64,000 nucleotides of DNA, from contig NZ_CP022253.1 of assembly GCF_003119195.2 (NCBI RefSeq), positions 1,010,001 to 1,074,000 of the forward strand. Direction: 5' to 3'. A program made the translations under genes and the position numbers. Positions 35,827 through 46,191 of this stretch are shown in pieces. The stretch's first letter is position 1. Each line of letters starts with the position of its first letter. Origin of the DNA: Azospirillum baldaniorum (lineage in GTDB: Bacteria > Pseudomonadota > Alphaproteobacteria > Azospirillales > Azospirillaceae). Under the pieces are notes generated by a model. The model searched no databases, was not told the DNA's origin, and saw only the letters and a program-made list of their open reading frames with translations.

Positions 35827-36749
35827 GCGGACGCTCCTTCGCGGGCCACGCCGACCCGCTTGATTTCCCACTCCAGCGTGACGCCGGAGGTCTCGAACAC
35901 CCGGCGCCGGACCTCTTCGCCCAGCGCCTCCAGCTCCGCCGCGGTGGCGGTGCCCTGGTTGATGAGGAAGTTGCAGTGCTTCTCCGACACCTGCGCGCCG
36001 CCGATGGTCAGCCCGCGGCAGCCGGCCCGGTCGATCAGCTCCCACGCCTTGTGGCCGGGCGGGTTCTTGAAGGTCGAGCCGCCGGTGCGCGAGCGGATCG
36101 GCTGGGTGTCGGCGCGCTTGCCGGAAATCTCCGCCATGCGTTGGGCGATCTCCGCCGGGTCGCCGGCTGCGCCGCGCAGGGTGGCGCCGGTGAAGATGAC
36201 GTCCTCCGGCACCCCGGCGTGGCGGTAGGTGAAACCCATGCCGGGGTTGTCGTAGGACACCCGTTCGCCGCGGCGGGTCACGCCCTGGGCGGACACCAGC
36301 ACGTCCTTGATCTCGTGGCCGTAGGCGCCGCCGTTCATGCGCAGCGCGCCGCCGATGGTGCCGGGGATGCCCGACAGGAACTCCAGCCCGGCGACGCCGG
36401 CGTCGCGCGCCACGGCGGCAACGTTCAGGTCGAGCGCCGCGGCGCCGGCCTCCAGCGTCAGCCCGTCCGCCGCGATGCCGGCGAAGCCGCGGCCCAGACG
36501 GATGACCACGCCGGGAATGCCGCCGTCGCGGATCAGCAGGTTGGAGGCGACGCCCAGCACCGTCACCGGCACGTCGTCCGGCAGTCCGGCCAGGAAGCCG
36601 GCCAGATCGTCGGCGTCCTCCGGCCGGAACATGACCTCCGCCGGACCGCCGACGCGGAACCACGTCACGTTGGCCAGCGGCGCCGCGGCGGTCAGCCGTC
36701 CGCGGCAGGCGGGCATCCGATCGATGAGGGAGGCGGTGGTGGCTGTCAT
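35823..36749 (-). CDS. murB: UDP-N-acetylenolpyruvoylglucosamine reductase
   Basis: A 308-residue FAD enzyme reducing the enolpyruvyl group to make UDP-MurNAc. ATG 36749 (MTATTASLIDRMPA) is preferred to GTG 36764, which would overlap murC. The FAD motifs are seen as TWFRVGGPAEVMFRPED, LGVASNLLIRDGGIPG, and GIPGTIGGALRMNGGAYGHEI. The active-site Ser lies in RTGGSTFKNPPG, typical of the type with RxxGSxFKNP. The last segment (EKHCNFLINQGTATAAELEAL) completes domain 3. It overlaps ddl by ATGA. Confidence 0.96.
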   Translation of the reverse strand: MTATTASLIDRMPACRGRLTAAAPLANVTWFRVGGPAEVMFRPEDADDLAGFLAGLPDDVPVTVLGVASNLLIRDGGIPGVVIRLGRGFAGIAADGLTLEAGAAALDLNVAAVARDAGVAGLEFLSGIPGTIGGALRMNGGAYGHEIKDVLVSAQGVTRRGERVSYDNPGMGFTYRHAGVPEDVIFTGATLRGAAGDPAEIAQRMAEISGKRADTQPIRSRTGGSTFKNPPGHKAWELIDRAGCRGLTIGGAQVSEKHCNFLINQGTATAAELEALGEEVRRRVFETSGVTLEWEIKRVGVAREGASA

Positions 36750-36760
36750 CGGACGATCCG

Positions 36761-38176
36761 TCACGCCTTGCCCGACAGCTTGTCCAGCTCGCCCGGCAGG
36801 GCGTTGGCCCACTGGGTGATGTTGCCGGCGCCCAGGCAGACCACGAGGTCGCCGGACCGCGCGATCTCGCGGACCAGCTGCGGCAGCTCGTCCGGGCCGT
36901 GCAGGGCGAGCACCTGACGGTGGCCGTGCATGCGCAGGCCCTCGACGAGGCTGTCGCGGTTGACGTTCTCGATCGGCTGCTCCCCGGCGGCGTAGACGTC
37001 GGCCACGATCACCGCGTCGGCGTCGTTGAAGCAGGTGCAGAATTCCTCGAACAGGTTGGCGAGGCGCGAATAGCGGTGCGGCTGGACCACGGCGATGGTG
37101 CGGCCGGTGCCGGCCGTGCGCGCGGCCTTCAGCACGGCGGCGATCTCCACCGGGTGGTGGCCGTAATCGTCGATGACGGTGATGCCGTTCGACTCGCCGG
37201 TCTTGGTGAAGCGGCGCTTGACGCCCTGGAACTTCGCCATGCTGTCGCGCATCACCACGTCGGGCAGGCCCATCTCGTTGCCCACGGCGAAGCAGGCCAG
37301 CGAGTTCTGGACGTTGTGCGGCCCGTACATCGGCAGGCGCACGCCGATGATGGTCCGGCTCTCCCCGGTGTGGCGGTCGTCGATCACCACGTCGTACTCG
37401 GCGCCCTCGGTGCCCAGCCGCATGTTCACGGCGCGCACGTCGGCCTGCGGGCTGAAGCCGTAGGTGATGATGCGGCGGTCCGACACGCGCGGGATCATCG
37501 CTTGCACCTCGGGATGGTCGATGCACAGCGCGGCGAAGCCGTAGAAGGGGATGTTCTGGACGAAGCTGTCGAAGGCGGCCCGCATGTTGTCGAAGGTGCC
37601 GTAATAGTCGAGATGCTCCGGGTCCATGTTGGTGACCACAGCGATGCAGGCCGGCAGCTTGATGAAGGTGCCGTCGCTCTCGTCCGCCTCGACGACCATC
37701 CAGTCGCCGGAGCCGAGCCGCGTGTTGGTGCCGTAGGCGTTGATGATGCCGCCGTTGATCACCGTGGGGTCGAGGTTGGCGTGCTCCAGCATGTTGCCGA
37801 CCATCGAGGTCGTCGTGGTCTTGCCGTGGGTGCCGCCGATGGCGATGGCCCATTTCAGGCGCATCAGCTCGCCCAGCATCTCGGCGCGGCGGACGACCGG
37901 GACCAGGGCGGCGCGGGCGGCGACGACCTCCGGGTTGTCGCGCTTGACGGCGGAGGAGACGACGACGACCGCGGCCCCGGCGATGTTCTCCGCGCGGTGG
38001 CCGATGCTGATCTGGATGCCCAGCCCGCGCAGGCGCTTGACGTTGGCGCTCTCCGCCAGGTCGGAGCCCTGGACGGTGTAGCCGAGGTTGCGCAGCACTT
38101 CGGCGATGCCGCTCATGCCGATGCCGCCGATGCCGACGAAATGGATGGTGCCGATCGAGAGGGGGAGGGCGCGCAT
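36761..38176 (-). CDS. murC: UDP-N-acetylmuramate--L-alanine ligase
   Basis: A 471-residue Mur ligase adding the first amino acid, L-Ala. It starts at ATG 38176 ([26 protein letters not shown]), where GGAAAG precedes by 10 nt within the end of the unnamed 88-codon gene. The nucleotide-sugar Rossmann motif is followed by the P-loop [28 protein letters not shown] is the Mg site, and [16 protein letters not shown] is the C-terminal domain motif. The next gene, murB, begins 12 bp beyond the murC stop. Confidence 0.96.
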   Translation of the reverse strand: MRALPLSIGTIHFVGIGGIGMSGIAEVLRNLGYTVQGSDLAESANVKRLRGLGIQISIGHRAENIAGAAVVVVSSAVKRDNPEVVAARAALVPVVRRAEMLGELMRLKWAIAIGGTHGKTTTTSMVGNMLEHANLDPTVINGGIINAYGTNTRLGSGDWMVVEADESDGTFIKLPACIAVVTNMDPEHLDYYGTFDNMRAAFDSFVQNIPFYGFAALCIDHPEVQAMIPRVSDRRIITYGFSPQADVRAVNMRLGTEGAEYDVVIDDRHTGESRTIIGVRLPMYGPHNVQNSLACFAVGNEMGLPDVVMRDSMAKFQGVKRRFTKTGESNGITVIDDYGHHPVEIAAVLKAARTAGTGRTIAVVQPHRYSRLANLFEEFCTCFNDADAVIVADVYAAGEQPIENVNRDSLVEGLRMHGHRQVLALHGPDELPQLVREIARSGDLVVCLGAGNITQWANALPGELDKLSGKA

Positions 38177-38183
38177 GTCTGGA

Positions 38184-38450
38184 TTACTTTCCGCGGCGGA
38201 GCATCAGGCTGAGGGTGGCGTCCACGGCCATGTCGGACAGGCCGTAGGGAAGGGGCTGGGAACCGATCGTGACGTGCAGCCGGTCGCGCAGGAAGCCGGC
38301 GCCGGCGCGCGGCAGCAGCGGGCAGTCGGGCCGATTGCCCCAGGCGCCTTCGGTCCGCGTCATGGCCGCCGGCCAATCGCCCAGGGGCCGGGACAAGGGG
38401 GGCCGGGACGAGCGGGGGCGTGCGATGGTGCTGCGCGTTGCCTTGTTCAT
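38184..38450 (-). CDS. Small unnamed gene between murG and murC, 88 aa
   Basis: ATG 38450 overlaps the murG stop as ATGA (38447-38450), and the TAA ends 7 bp before murC. Roughly nine in ten codons (80 of 88 by hand count) end in G or C, as in its neighbours, so it is under the same coding bias. The protein is basic and Arg/Pro/Ser-rich at the N-terminus ([15 protein letters not shown]). A possibly folded C-terminal half contains [21 protein letters not shown]. There is no signal peptide or membrane helix. I recognise no family, and the standard order runs murG-murC directly. It might act in or near the lipid II pathway, or only serve translation coupling. Confidence 0.7.
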   Translation of the reverse strand: MNKATRSTIARPRSSRPPLSRPLGDWPAAMTRTEGAWGNRPDCPLLPRAGAGFLRDRLHVTIGSQPLPYGLSDMAVDATLSLMLRRGK

Positions 38451-39586
38451 TCCGCGGCTTCCTTGGTTCGGGCGTGGTTCGGGTTGGCGATCATGTCGAG
38501 CACGGCGTCGGCCAGCCGTCGCGCGGCGTCGGCCATGCCCCAGCCGTGGGCGGCCTGCGCCGCTGCGGTCAGCGCGTCGGGCGACTCCAGCAGCGCCGTC
38601 AGGCGGGCGGCGAGCGCGTCGGCGGTGAAGTCCGGCTGCGGCATCACCCAGGCGGCCCCGGCGGCGGCGAGCTGCCGCGCGTTGGCCGTCTGGTGGTCGT
38701 CCATGGCATGGGGATATGGCACAAGAATGGCCGGGCGCCCGATGCAGGTCAGTTCGGCGATGGTCGAGGCGCCGGCCCGCGTGATGGCGAGATGGCAGGC
38801 GGCCAGCCGGTCCGGCACGTCGCGGAAGAAGCTCTCCAGCTCCAGCCCGCCGAGGCCCATGCCGGCGTAAGCGGCGCGGGCGGCCTCCAGGTCCTCGGGC
38901 CGGCACTGCTGCGCCAGATGGATGCGGGCGCGCAGTTCGGTGGGCAGGCGGCCCAGCGCCTCGGGGATGACCTCTGAGAAGACGCGCGCGCCCTGGCTGC
39001 CGCCCATCACCAGGATGCGGACGGGGCCGCCGACGCCGGGAACAGCGTAGGCGGCGTCGCGCTGGGCGGCGACGGCGGGGCGGACCGGGTTGCCGGTGCG
39101 GACGAGGCGCGGACGGTGCTCCGCCTTCACCGAGGCGACCTCGGGGAAAGCGACGGCGATGCGGCGCGCCGCGGCGGCGAGCATCCGGTTGGCGCGGCCC
39201 AGCACGGCGTTCTGCTCGTGCAGCATCACCGGCACGCGGCCCTGCGCGGCGGCGTAGACCGTGGGGACGGAGGGGTACCCGCCGAAGCCGACGACGGCCG
39301 CCGGCTTCAGGTGGCGCATCAGCGCGTTGGCACCGAGCAGGCCGAGGCCCATCTGCCACGCCGCGTTCATCTTGGCCAGCAGGTTGCCGCCGGGGGCGGC
39401 GGAGCGGATGCGGTGGACCGTCACCTCCGGCAGGCTGTCGCCGAAGGCCTGGCCGCGCTTGTCGGTGACCAGCGCCACCGCCTCGCCGCGGGCCAGCAGC
39501 TCGCGCGCCAGCGCCTCCGCCGGGAAGAAGTGCCCACCGGTGCCGCCGGCGGCGAGGATGATGGGGCGTTGCGTGGTGTCGGCCAT
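38447..39586 (-). CDS. murG: Lipid II synthase MurG (GlcNAc transferase)
   Basis: A 379-residue membrane-associated glycosyltransferase converting lipid I to lipid II. ATG 39586 (MADTTQRPIILAAGGTGGHFFPAEALA) opens with the GGTGGH donor loop. Other motifs: VVGFGGYPSVPTV, LHEQNAVLGRANR, LVMGGSQGARVFSEV, RAGASTIAELTCIGRPAILVPYPHAMDDHQTANA. These define the UDP-GlcNAc binding domain. It starts 6 bp beyond the ftsW stop and its stop overlaps the small gene by ATGA. Confidence 0.96.
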   Translation of the reverse strand: MADTTQRPIILAAGGTGGHFFPAEALARELLARGEAVALVTDKRGQAFGDSLPEVTVHRIRSAAPGGNLLAKMNAAWQMGLGLLGANALMRHLKPAAVVGFGGYPSVPTVYAAAQGRVPVMLHEQNAVLGRANRMLAAAARRIAVAFPEVASVKAEHRPRLVRTGNPVRPAVAAQRDAAYAVPGVGGPVRILVMGGSQGARVFSEVIPEALGRLPTELRARIHLAQQCRPEDLEAARAAYAGMGLGGLELESFFRDVPDRLAACHLAITRAGASTIAELTCIGRPAILVPYPHAMDDHQTANARQLAAAGAAWVMPQPDFTADALAARLTALLESPDALTAAAQAAHGWGMADAARRLADAVLDMIANPNHARTKEAAE

Positions 39587-39591
39587 CGTCG

Positions 39592-40713
39592 TCACTCCGC
39601 CGGGCCGAAGCGCTTGCGGGTCAGCGCCAGCACCATCCCCATGCCGAAGCCCAGCGCCAGCAGCGAGGAGCCGCCGTAGGAGATGAAGGGCAGCGTCATG
39701 CCCTTGGTCGGCATCAGATGCAGGGCGGAGCCCATGTTGATCGCCGCCTGCAGGCCGAACTGGATCAGCAGGCCGCTCGCCGCCAGCAGCACGAAGTAGT
39801 TGGTGTCGTTGAACACCCGCGCGAAGCCGCGCAGCACGATGAAGGCGAACAGGATGATGATGATCAGGCAGAAGATCAGCCCCATCTCCTCGCCGGCGAC
39901 GGCGAAGATGAAGTCGGCGTGGCTGTCCGGCAGCGAATACTTCACCGTTCCCTGGCCGGGCCCCGTGCCCATCAGCCCGCCGTTGGCGAAGGCCTCCAGC
40001 GAACGGCTGACCTGATAGGTGTCGCCGCTCGACGGGTCGAGGAAGCGGTTGATGCGGCTGTGGACGTGCGGCAGCGTGAAGTAGGCGCCGACGAGACCGG
40101 CGACGCCCAGCACGCCGAGCCCGCCGACCAGCATGATGTTCAGCCCGGCCAGGAAGAACTGCGAGAACCACACCGCCGACACCACCACCGTCATGCCCAG
40201 GTCGGGCTGGAGCAGCAGGCCGCCGACGGTGAGGCCGTAGAGCAGGATCGACAGGATCGTGCCGGGAAAACCGGGGTTGGTGCGCGACAGCGAGAACAGC
40301 CACGCCCCGACCACCGCGAAGGCCGGCTTCACGAACTCCGACGGCTGGATCGACAGGCCGGGGATGTGAATCCAGCGCCGCGCGCCCTTGATCTCGACGC
40401 CGACGACCAGCGTCGCGTAGACCAGCGCCACCGAAATCAGGAAGACCGCCAGCGCCGCCCGCCGCACGCCGCGTGGGCTGAGCAGCGAGACGCCGCACAT
40501 GATGGCGACGCTGGGGATCAGCATCATCAGATGGCGTTCGACGAAGTAGAAGGTGTCCTGGATGCCGATGCGCTCCGCCACCGGCGGGCTGGCTGCGGTG
40601 ATCAGGACCGTGCCGAGCGCCATCAGCACCGCCAGCGCGGCGAGCTGCCAGCGGTCGACCGTCCACCACCAGCGGCCGAAGATGGATTGGTCGGTGCGGT
40701 CGAAGGTCATCAT
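39592..40713 (-). CDS. ftsW: Septal peptidoglycan polymerase FtsW
   Basis: A 373-residue SEDS-family glycosyltransferase with about ten membrane segments; it polymerises lipid II together with FtsI. It starts at ATG 40713 (a second ATG follows directly), overlapping the murD stop by one base. Conserved motifs: GARRWIHIPGLSIQPSEFVKPAF, LQPDLGMTVVV with the essential Asp, SLEAFANGGLMGTGPGQGTVKYSLPDSHADFIFAVAGEE, and MPTKGMTLPFISYGGSS. The cytoplasmic N-terminus is about 25 residues. Confidence 0.96.
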   Translation of the reverse strand: MMTFDRTDQSIFGRWWWTVDRWQLAALAVLMALGTVLITAASPPVAERIGIQDTFYFVERHLMMLIPSVAIMCGVSLLSPRGVRRAALAVFLISVALVYATLVVGVEIKGARRWIHIPGLSIQPSEFVKPAFAVVGAWLFSLSRTNPGFPGTILSILLYGLTVGGLLLQPDLGMTVVVSAVWFSQFFLAGLNIMLVGGLGVLGVAGLVGAYFTLPHVHSRINRFLDPSSGDTYQVSRSLEAFANGGLMGTGPGQGTVKYSLPDSHADFIFAVAGEEMGLIFCLIIIILFAFIVLRGFARVFNDTNYFVLLAASGLLIQFGLQAAINMGSALHLMPTKGMTLPFISYGGSSLLALGFGMGMVLALTRKRFGPAE

Positions 40714-42116
40714 CAGGCGCGGTCCTCCGGAGCGGCGTTGCCTTCGAGGCGGTTCACGGCGTCGGCGAAGGCAGCGCCGCGCTTCTCGAAATTCGCGAAC
40801 TGGTCCCAGGAGGCGCAGGCCGGCGACAGCAGCACGCAGGCGCCGGGCAGCGCTTCGGCCAGCGCCAGCTCAGCCGCGGCGTTGACCGCCACGTCCAGCG
40901 TGCCGCAGCGGGTGTGCGGGACCTTGTTGGCCTCCAGCCACGCGGCGAAACGGTCCGACGCCTCGCCGATCAGGAAGGCGTGGCGGACGCGCGGTGCGTA
41001 GGCCTCCAGCCCGTCCAGACCGGTCTCCTTCGCCTGACCACCGAGGATCCAGTAGATCGGGTCGAAGGTCGCCAGCGCCTTCTCCGTCGCGTCGGCGTTG
41101 GTCGCCTTGCTGTCGTTGACGAAGCGCACGCCGTCGATGGTCCGCACCAACTGCTGGCGGTGGGCGAGGCCGGGGAAGGTGGTCATGGCGGCGACGATGG
41201 CCGGGGCCGGCACGCCCGCCGCCTTGCAGGCGGCATAGGCCGCGGCGGCGTTCTGCCAGTTGTGCGTGCCGAGCAGCGCCGGGAAGGCGGCAAGCTCGGC
41301 CACGCGCTCCGCGGCGCCGAAGGTGTCGTCGACCAGCCAGCCGTCCGCGGCGTAGACGCCGCCGGCCACCGAACCCAGGGCGGAGACCGGCCAGATCACT
41401 TGGTCGCCCTTGGCCTTGAGGTCCTCCCAGATCGCCCGGCAGGTCGGGTCGTCCACGCCGATCACCGCGGTGCGCGGCTTGGTCTGGCGGTGGAAGATCA
41501 GTTTCTTCGCGGCGACGTAGCCGTCCATGCCGCCGTGCCGGGCCAGATGGTCCGGCGTGATGTTGAGCAGCACCGCCACGTCGAAGGTGATCGAGTAGGT
41601 CAGCTCAAGCTGGTAGCTTGACATCTCCAGAACGTAGCTGCCGCCGGCCCCGACGGAGGGGAAGGTCAGCGCCGGGGTGCCCAGGTTGCCGCCCACCGCG
41701 ATGCGCCGCCCGGCGGCCTCCATCACATGGCCGATCAGGGTGGTGGTGGTGGACTTCCCGTTGGTGCCGGTGATGCCGATGTAGGCCGAATCACGCTCCG
41801 ACCGGGCCAGCAGCTCGATGTCGCAGACCAGCTCGATGTTCGCGGCGCGGGCGCGCAGGGCCACCGGGTGGGGCTTCGGGTGGGTGTGCGGGATGCCCGG
41901 CGACCAGACGATGGTGGTCAGCTCGGTCAGGTCCGCGGTGGTCAGGTCGACGACCTTGTAGCCCTTGCTCAGCGCGGCGGCGCGGCTGGACTCATTGTCG
42001 TCCCACACCCAGACGTCGGCGCCGCTCTGGGTCAGCGCCTCCGCCGTGGCGAGGCCCGACTTGCCCAGCCCCATGACCGCCACCGGCAGTCCTTCCATGT
42101 AGAACAGGTTGATCAT
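40713..42116 (-). CDS. murD: UDP-N-acetylmuramoyl-L-alanine--D-glutamate ligase
   Basis: A 467-residue Mur ligase adding D-Glu. It starts at ATG 42116, 13 bp after mraY. Domain 1 has VAVMGLGKSGLATAEAL; the P-loop is ITGTNGKSTTTTLIGHV; LEMSSYQLE and LNITPDHLARHG mark the central domain; FVNDSKATNADATEKAL and WILGGQAKE are the C-terminal domain motifs. The start is secure: this ATG gives MINLFYMEGLPVAVMG, a normal N-terminus. It ends with a one-base overlap with ftsW. Confidence 0.96.
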   Translation of the reverse strand: MINLFYMEGLPVAVMGLGKSGLATAEALTQSGADVWVWDDNESSRAAALSKGYKVVDLTTADLTELTTIVWSPGIPHTHPKPHPVALRARAANIELVCDIELLARSERDSAYIGITGTNGKSTTTTLIGHVMEAAGRRIAVGGNLGTPALTFPSVGAGGSYVLEMSSYQLELTYSITFDVAVLLNITPDHLARHGGMDGYVAAKKLIFHRQTKPRTAVIGVDDPTCRAIWEDLKAKGDQVIWPVSALGSVAGGVYAADGWLVDDTFGAAERVAELAAFPALLGTHNWQNAAAAYAACKAAGVPAPAIVAAMTTFPGLAHRQQLVRTIDGVRFVNDSKATNADATEKALATFDPIYWILGGQAKETGLDGLEAYAPRVRHAFLIGEASDRFAAWLEANKVPHTRCGTLDVAVNAAAELALAEALPGACVLLSPACASWDQFANFEKRGAAFADAVNRLEGNAAPEDRA

Positions 42117-42129
42117 CGGGCGGCGACCC

Positions 42130-43215
42130 TTACCGGAGCTTCAGCGTGGACAGGCCGACCAGGGCCAGGATGGAGGCGATGATCCAGAAGCGGATGACCA
42201 CGGTGGACTCCGCCCATCCCTTCTTCTCGAAGTGATGGTGCAGAGGCGCCATGCGGAACACCCGCTTTCCGGTCAGCTTGAACGAGGCGACCTGGACGAT
42301 CACCGACACGGTCTCCAGCACGAACAGGCCGCCGATGATCGCCAGCACGATCTCGTGCTTGGTGACCACGCTGACGGCTCCCAGCGCGCCGCCGAGGGCC
42401 AGCGAGCCGGTGTCGCCCATGAAGACCATGGCGGGGGGCGCGTTGTACCAGAGGAAACCGATCCCCGCACCGACCAGAGCCCCGCAGAAAACGGCAAGCT
42501 CACCAGCACCGGGCACATGGTGGATCTGGAGATAGTTGGCGAAGATCGCGTTGCCGGTCAGATAGGCGATCAGGCCGAAGCAGCCCGCCGCGATCATCGT
42601 CGGCACGATGGCCAGCCCGTCCAGCCCGTCGGTCAGGTTCACCGCGTTCGAGGCGCCGACCATGACGAAGGCGCCGACGGGGATGAAGAACCAGGAGAGC
42701 TGGATCAGGAAATCCTTCACGAAGGGCACGGCCAGACCGCCGGACAGCGGCGGCGCCGACACATACATGATGGCGGCGGCGGCGGAGACGCCGATGATGA
42801 TCTCCCAGGTCAGGCGGAAGCGGCCCGACAGGCCCTTGGTGTTGCGCTTGGTCAGCTTCAGGTAGTCGTCGCCGAAGCCGATCAGCCCGTAGCCGATCGT
42901 CACCAGCAGCACGATCCAGGTGTAGGCGTTGGTCAGGTCGACCCACAGCAGCGTGCTGATCGACACGGCGATCAGGATCATCAGGCCGCCCATGGTGGGC
43001 GTGCCCTTCTTCTTCATATGGCTTTCCGGCCCGTCGGAGCGGATCGGCTGGCCCTCGCCCTGCTTGCGTTTCAGCCACGCGATCAGGCGCGGAAAGAACA
43101 CGAAGCTGATGACGAGCGCCGTCAGCACCGCGCCTCCCGTCCGGAAGGTCAGATACCGGAACAGGTTGAACGGCGTGAAGACGTCCGCCAGGGGGAAGAG
43201 CAGGTTGTAGAGCAT
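42130..43215 (-). CDS. mraY: Phospho-MurNAc-pentapeptide transferase MraY
   Basis: A 361-residue integral membrane enzyme attaching the muramyl-pentapeptide to undecaprenyl phosphate (lipid I). ATG 43215 lies 10 bp after murF. Ten membrane segments are visible. Motifs: [33 protein letters not shown] with the Asp pair, [27 protein letters not shown] and [13 protein letters not shown]. All are diagnostic of MraY rather than the related WecA. Confidence 0.97.
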   Translation of the reverse strand: MLYNLLFPLADVFTPFNLFRYLTFRTGGAVLTALVISFVFFPRLIAWLKRKQGEGQPIRSDGPESHMKKKGTPTMGGLMILIAVSISTLLWVDLTNAYTWIVLLVTIGYGLIGFGDDYLKLTKRNTKGLSGRFRLTWEIIIGVSAAAAIMYVSAPPLSGGLAVPFVKDFLIQLSWFFIPVGAFVMVGASNAVNLTDGLDGLAIVPTMIAAGCFGLIAYLTGNAIFANYLQIHHVPGAGELAVFCGALVGAGIGFLWYNAPPAMVFMGDTGSLALGGALGAVSVVTKHEIVLAIIGGLFVLETVSVIVQVASFKLTGKRVFRMAPLHHHFEKKGWAESTVVIRFWIIASILALVGLSTLKLR

Positions 43216-43225
43216 CGTGAAGCGG

Positions 43226-44722
43226 TCAGCCTTTGTGCCCGTGCGCCGCGGTCTGATCCGTGTCAGCCGCGGGCGAGGAGCCGTTGTTGTTCTTTTCGGT
43301 TTGTTTGCTGTCTTTGGTGTCCAGGGCGGACAGGGCGTCCACCACCGTCGCCATGCGGCTGCCCAGCGAACCCTTGATCAGCACCACGTCGCCGCCGCGC
43401 ACCGCACCGGCCAGGAGAGGGGCCAGCTCGGCGCTGGTCTCCGTCCAGGCGCCGCGCATGGCGGCGGGCAGGCGGTCGAACAGGGCGCGCATGTGCGGGC
43501 CGCAGGCGTAGACCGCGTCCACACGCGCAGCGCGCAGCGGTTCGGCCAGCGCGGCGTGCAGGGCGTCGGCGCGGTCGCCCAGTTCCCGCATGTCGCCCAG
43601 CACGGCGAGGCGACGGCCGCCGGCGCCGGGGTCGATCTTGCCGAGCACCGCGAAGGTCGCGGTCATGGCGGCGGGGCTGGCGTTGTAGCTCTCGTCGATC
43701 AGGGTGAAGGCGCCCCGCGCGGCCTGGACGCGCTTGCGCGTGCCGCGGCCCTTGACCGGCGCGATGGTCGACAGCGCGCGGGCCGCCGCGGCGACGTCGG
43801 CGCCCAGCGCCTTGACCGCCAGCAGCACGGCGAGGCTGTTCATCACCCAATGCCGGCCGGGCAAGGCCAGGCAGTATTGGATGCGCTCGCCCCGGACGAT
43901 CGCGGTCACCGCGCTGCAGGTGGCGTGCAGCGAGCAGTCCACCAGACGCGCGTCGGCGTCGGCGTGGGAGCCGAAGCTCCAGATGCGGCTCAGCCCCTGG
44001 GTCCGCGCGGCGGCGAGCAGGCGTGCGAAATGCGGGTTGTCGCGGTTCAGCACGGCGACGCCGTTGGGGTTCATGCCCTCGAAGATCTCGGCCTTGGCGT
44101 CGGCGATCGCCTCGACGGAGTCGAAGAACTCCAGATGGGCCGCCTCGACCGTGGTGATGACCGCGACGTCTGGCATGACCTGCCGCGACAGCGGTCCAAG
44201 CTCCCCGGCGTGGTTCATGCCCAGCTCGAACACGCCGAACTCGCTGTCCTCCGGCATGCGGGCCAGCGACAGGGGCACGCCCCAATGGTTGTTCAGGCTG
44301 CCTTCGGTGGCGAAGGTGCGGCCCTGCGCCGACAGGACGTGGCGCAGCGCCTCCTTGGTGCTGGTCTTGCCGACCGAGCCGGTGACGCCCACCACCTTGG
44401 CCTGGGTGCGCAGCCGCGCGACGTGGCCGAGATCGCCCAGCGCCGCCAGCGTGTCCTGCTCCACCGCCAGAAGGGAGGCGTCGCCCGGCACGCCGGGCGG
44501 CACGGTGCTGACCAGCGCCGCGGCGGCGCCGGCCTCCAGCGCCTTCGCCACGAAGTCGTGCCCGTCGAAGTTCGGCCCCTTGATGGCGACGAACAGGTCG
44601 CCCGGCGCCACCTTGCGGCTGTCGATGCTGACCCCGGTCGCCGCCCAGGAGCGGGTCGCCTGACCGCTGGTGGCGGCGGCGGCGTCCTCGGCGGTCCACA
44701 GGACGGTCTTGGCCTCGCTCAT
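43226..44722 (-). CDS. murF: UDP-MurNAc-tripeptide--D-alanyl-D-alanine ligase
   Basis: A 498-residue Mur ligase adding D-Ala-D-Ala made by Ddl. ATG 44722 overlaps the murE stop (ATGA). The N-terminal domain contains [19 protein letters not shown]; the P-loop is [34 protein letters not shown] is typical of MurF. The C-terminal part has [17 protein letters not shown] and VLGDMRELG. The last 35 residues ([22 protein letters not shown]) are a polar, low-complexity extension. Confidence 0.95.
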   Translation of the reverse strand: MSEAKTVLWTAEDAAAATSGQATRSWAATGVSIDSRKVAPGDLFVAIKGPNFDGHDFVAKALEAGAAAALVSTVPPGVPGDASLLAVEQDTLAALGDLGHVARLRTQAKVVGVTGSVGKTSTKEALRHVLSAQGRTFATEGSLNNHWGVPLSLARMPEDSEFGVFELGMNHAGELGPLSRQVMPDVAVITTVEAAHLEFFDSVEAIADAKAEIFEGMNPNGVAVLNRDNPHFARLLAAARTQGLSRIWSFGSHADADARLVDCSLHATCSAVTAIVRGERIQYCLALPGRHWVMNSLAVLLAVKALGADVAAAARALSTIAPVKGRGTRKRVQAARGAFTLIDESYNASPAAMTATFAVLGKIDPGAGGRRLAVLGDMRELGDRADALHAALAEPLRAARVDAVYACGPHMRALFDRLPAAMRGAWTETSAELAPLLAGAVRGGDVVLIKGSLGSRMATVVDALSALDTKDSKQTEKNNNGSSPAADTDQTAAHGHKG

Positions 44723-46191
44723 GCTGCTCCAACCTCTGCCACGGCGGCTCGTGCCTCGGTCGCGTCGTCGAAGGGAAGGACTTCCGTCCCGACGATCTGA
44801 CCATGCTCATGTCCCTTGCCGGCGATGACCAGGACGTCACCGGGCCGAAGGCTGCGGACGGCGGCGCGGATGGCCTCGCGCCGGTCGCCGATCTCCTCCA
44901 GGGCCGGGTGGCCCGCCAGGACCTCCTTGCGGATGGCCGCCGGCACCTCGGTGCGCGGGTTGTCGTCGGTGACGATGGCGCGGTCAGCCAGACGGCCGGC
45001 CAGCTCCCCCATCACCGGCCGCTTCCCGCGGTCGCGGTCGCCGCCGCACCCGAACACCGCGATCAGGCGGTTTCGGGCGTGCTGCTTCAGCGCCAGCAGC
45101 ACCGTTTCCAGCGCGTCGGGCGTGTGGGCGAAATCGACATAGACCGCCGCCCCGCAGGGGTGGGTGGCGACGTGCTGCAGGCGCCCCGGCACGCCTTCCA
45201 GGCGGGTCAGGGTGGCGAGAGCCTCGTCACGGTCCGCGCCGGAGCCGATCACCAGGCCGAGCGCGCACAGCACGTTCCACGCCTGGAAGCGGCCCGCCAG
45301 CGGCAGGTCCACGGTGATGTCGCGGCCCAGGACCGTCAGATCCAGGCGCTGGCCGTGGGCCAGCGGCTCGACCCCGTTCACCCGGATCTCGCGACCGGCC
45401 AGACCGTATCCGAAGACGCGGTGACCGCGCTGTGAACAAATCCCGGCAAGTTCGGCGAAGGTGCCGCTGTCGGCGTTCAGGACGGCGGTTCCCCCATCGG
45501 GCAACACCCGTCCGAACAGCATCGCCTTGGCCTGGAGATAGGCCTCCATGGTGCCGTGATAGTCCAGATGGTCGCGGGTCAGGTTGGTGAAGCCCGCGGC
45601 CTTGAGGGTCACGCCGTCGAGACGGAACTGCTCCAGCCCGTGGCTGGACGCCTCCATCGCCAGATGCTCGATCCCCTTGTCCTTGACGACGGCGAGGTCG
45701 CGATGGAGCGACACCGGGTCCGGTGTGGTCATCCCGCCGTAATCGTCCAGCCCCGGCCCGATCAGCCCCAGCGTGCCCAGGCTGGCCGCCTTCAGGCCCA
45801 TCAGGTCCCACATCTGGCGGGCGAACTGCACGGTGGAGGTCTTGCCGTTGGTCCCCGTCACCGCCACCACGGTGTCCGGCTGCCGCCCGTGGAAGGCGGC
45901 GGCGAGGCGGGCGAAAAGGCGGCGCGGCTGCTCGTCCGCAATCAGCGTCGCGGCGCTGCCGGCGGGCAGGGCGGTCCCGACGGGCGCCACCACCGCGACG
46001 GCGCCCTTGGCGAGCGCGTCGGCGATGAAGGCGCGCCCGTCCGCCTTCGCGCCCGGCAGGGCGGCAAAGACGAAACCGGGCCTGACCGCGCGGCTGTCCG
46101 CGGTCAACCCGGTCACTTGGACGGCTGGCACCTCGACGGAGGAGGACGCAGCGTCAGCGCGGCTTGTTGCCAGCAGGTGGGACAGAAGCAA
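44719..46191 (-). CDS. murE: UDP-MurNAc-L-Ala-D-Glu--meso-DAP ligase
   Basis: A 490-residue Mur ligase adding meso-diaminopimelate. The start is TTG 46191 with AAAGG 8 nt upstream, inside the end of ftsI (38-bp overlap). It has VTGLTADSRAVRPGFVFAALPG, the P-loop VTGTNGKTSTVQFARQM, TTPDPVSLHRDLA, and the DNPR motif in TDDNPRTEVP. The DNPR Arg specifies meso-DAP rather than lysine, in keeping with a Gram-negative wall. GKGHEHGQIVG closes the C-terminal domain. Confidence 0.95.
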   Translation of the reverse strand: MLLSHLLATSRADAASSSVEVPAVQVTGLTADSRAVRPGFVFAALPGAKADGRAFIADALAKGAVAVVAPVGTALPAGSAATLIADEQPRRLFARLAAAFHGRQPDTVVAVTGTNGKTSTVQFARQMWDLMGLKAASLGTLGLIGPGLDDYGGMTTPDPVSLHRDLAVVKDKGIEHLAMEASSHGLEQFRLDGVTLKAAGFTNLTRDHLDYHGTMEAYLQAKAMLFGRVLPDGGTAVLNADSGTFAELAGICSQRGHRVFGYGLAGREIRVNGVEPLAHGQRLDLTVLGRDITVDLPLAGRFQAWNVLCALGLVIGSGADRDEALATLTRLEGVPGRLQHVATHPCGAAVYVDFAHTPDALETVLLALKQHARNRLIAVFGCGGDRDRGKRPVMGELAGRLADRAIVTDDNPRTEVPAAIRKEVLAGHPALEEIGDRREAIRAAVRSLRPGDVLVIAGKGHEHGQIVGTEVLPFDDATEARAAVAEVGAA

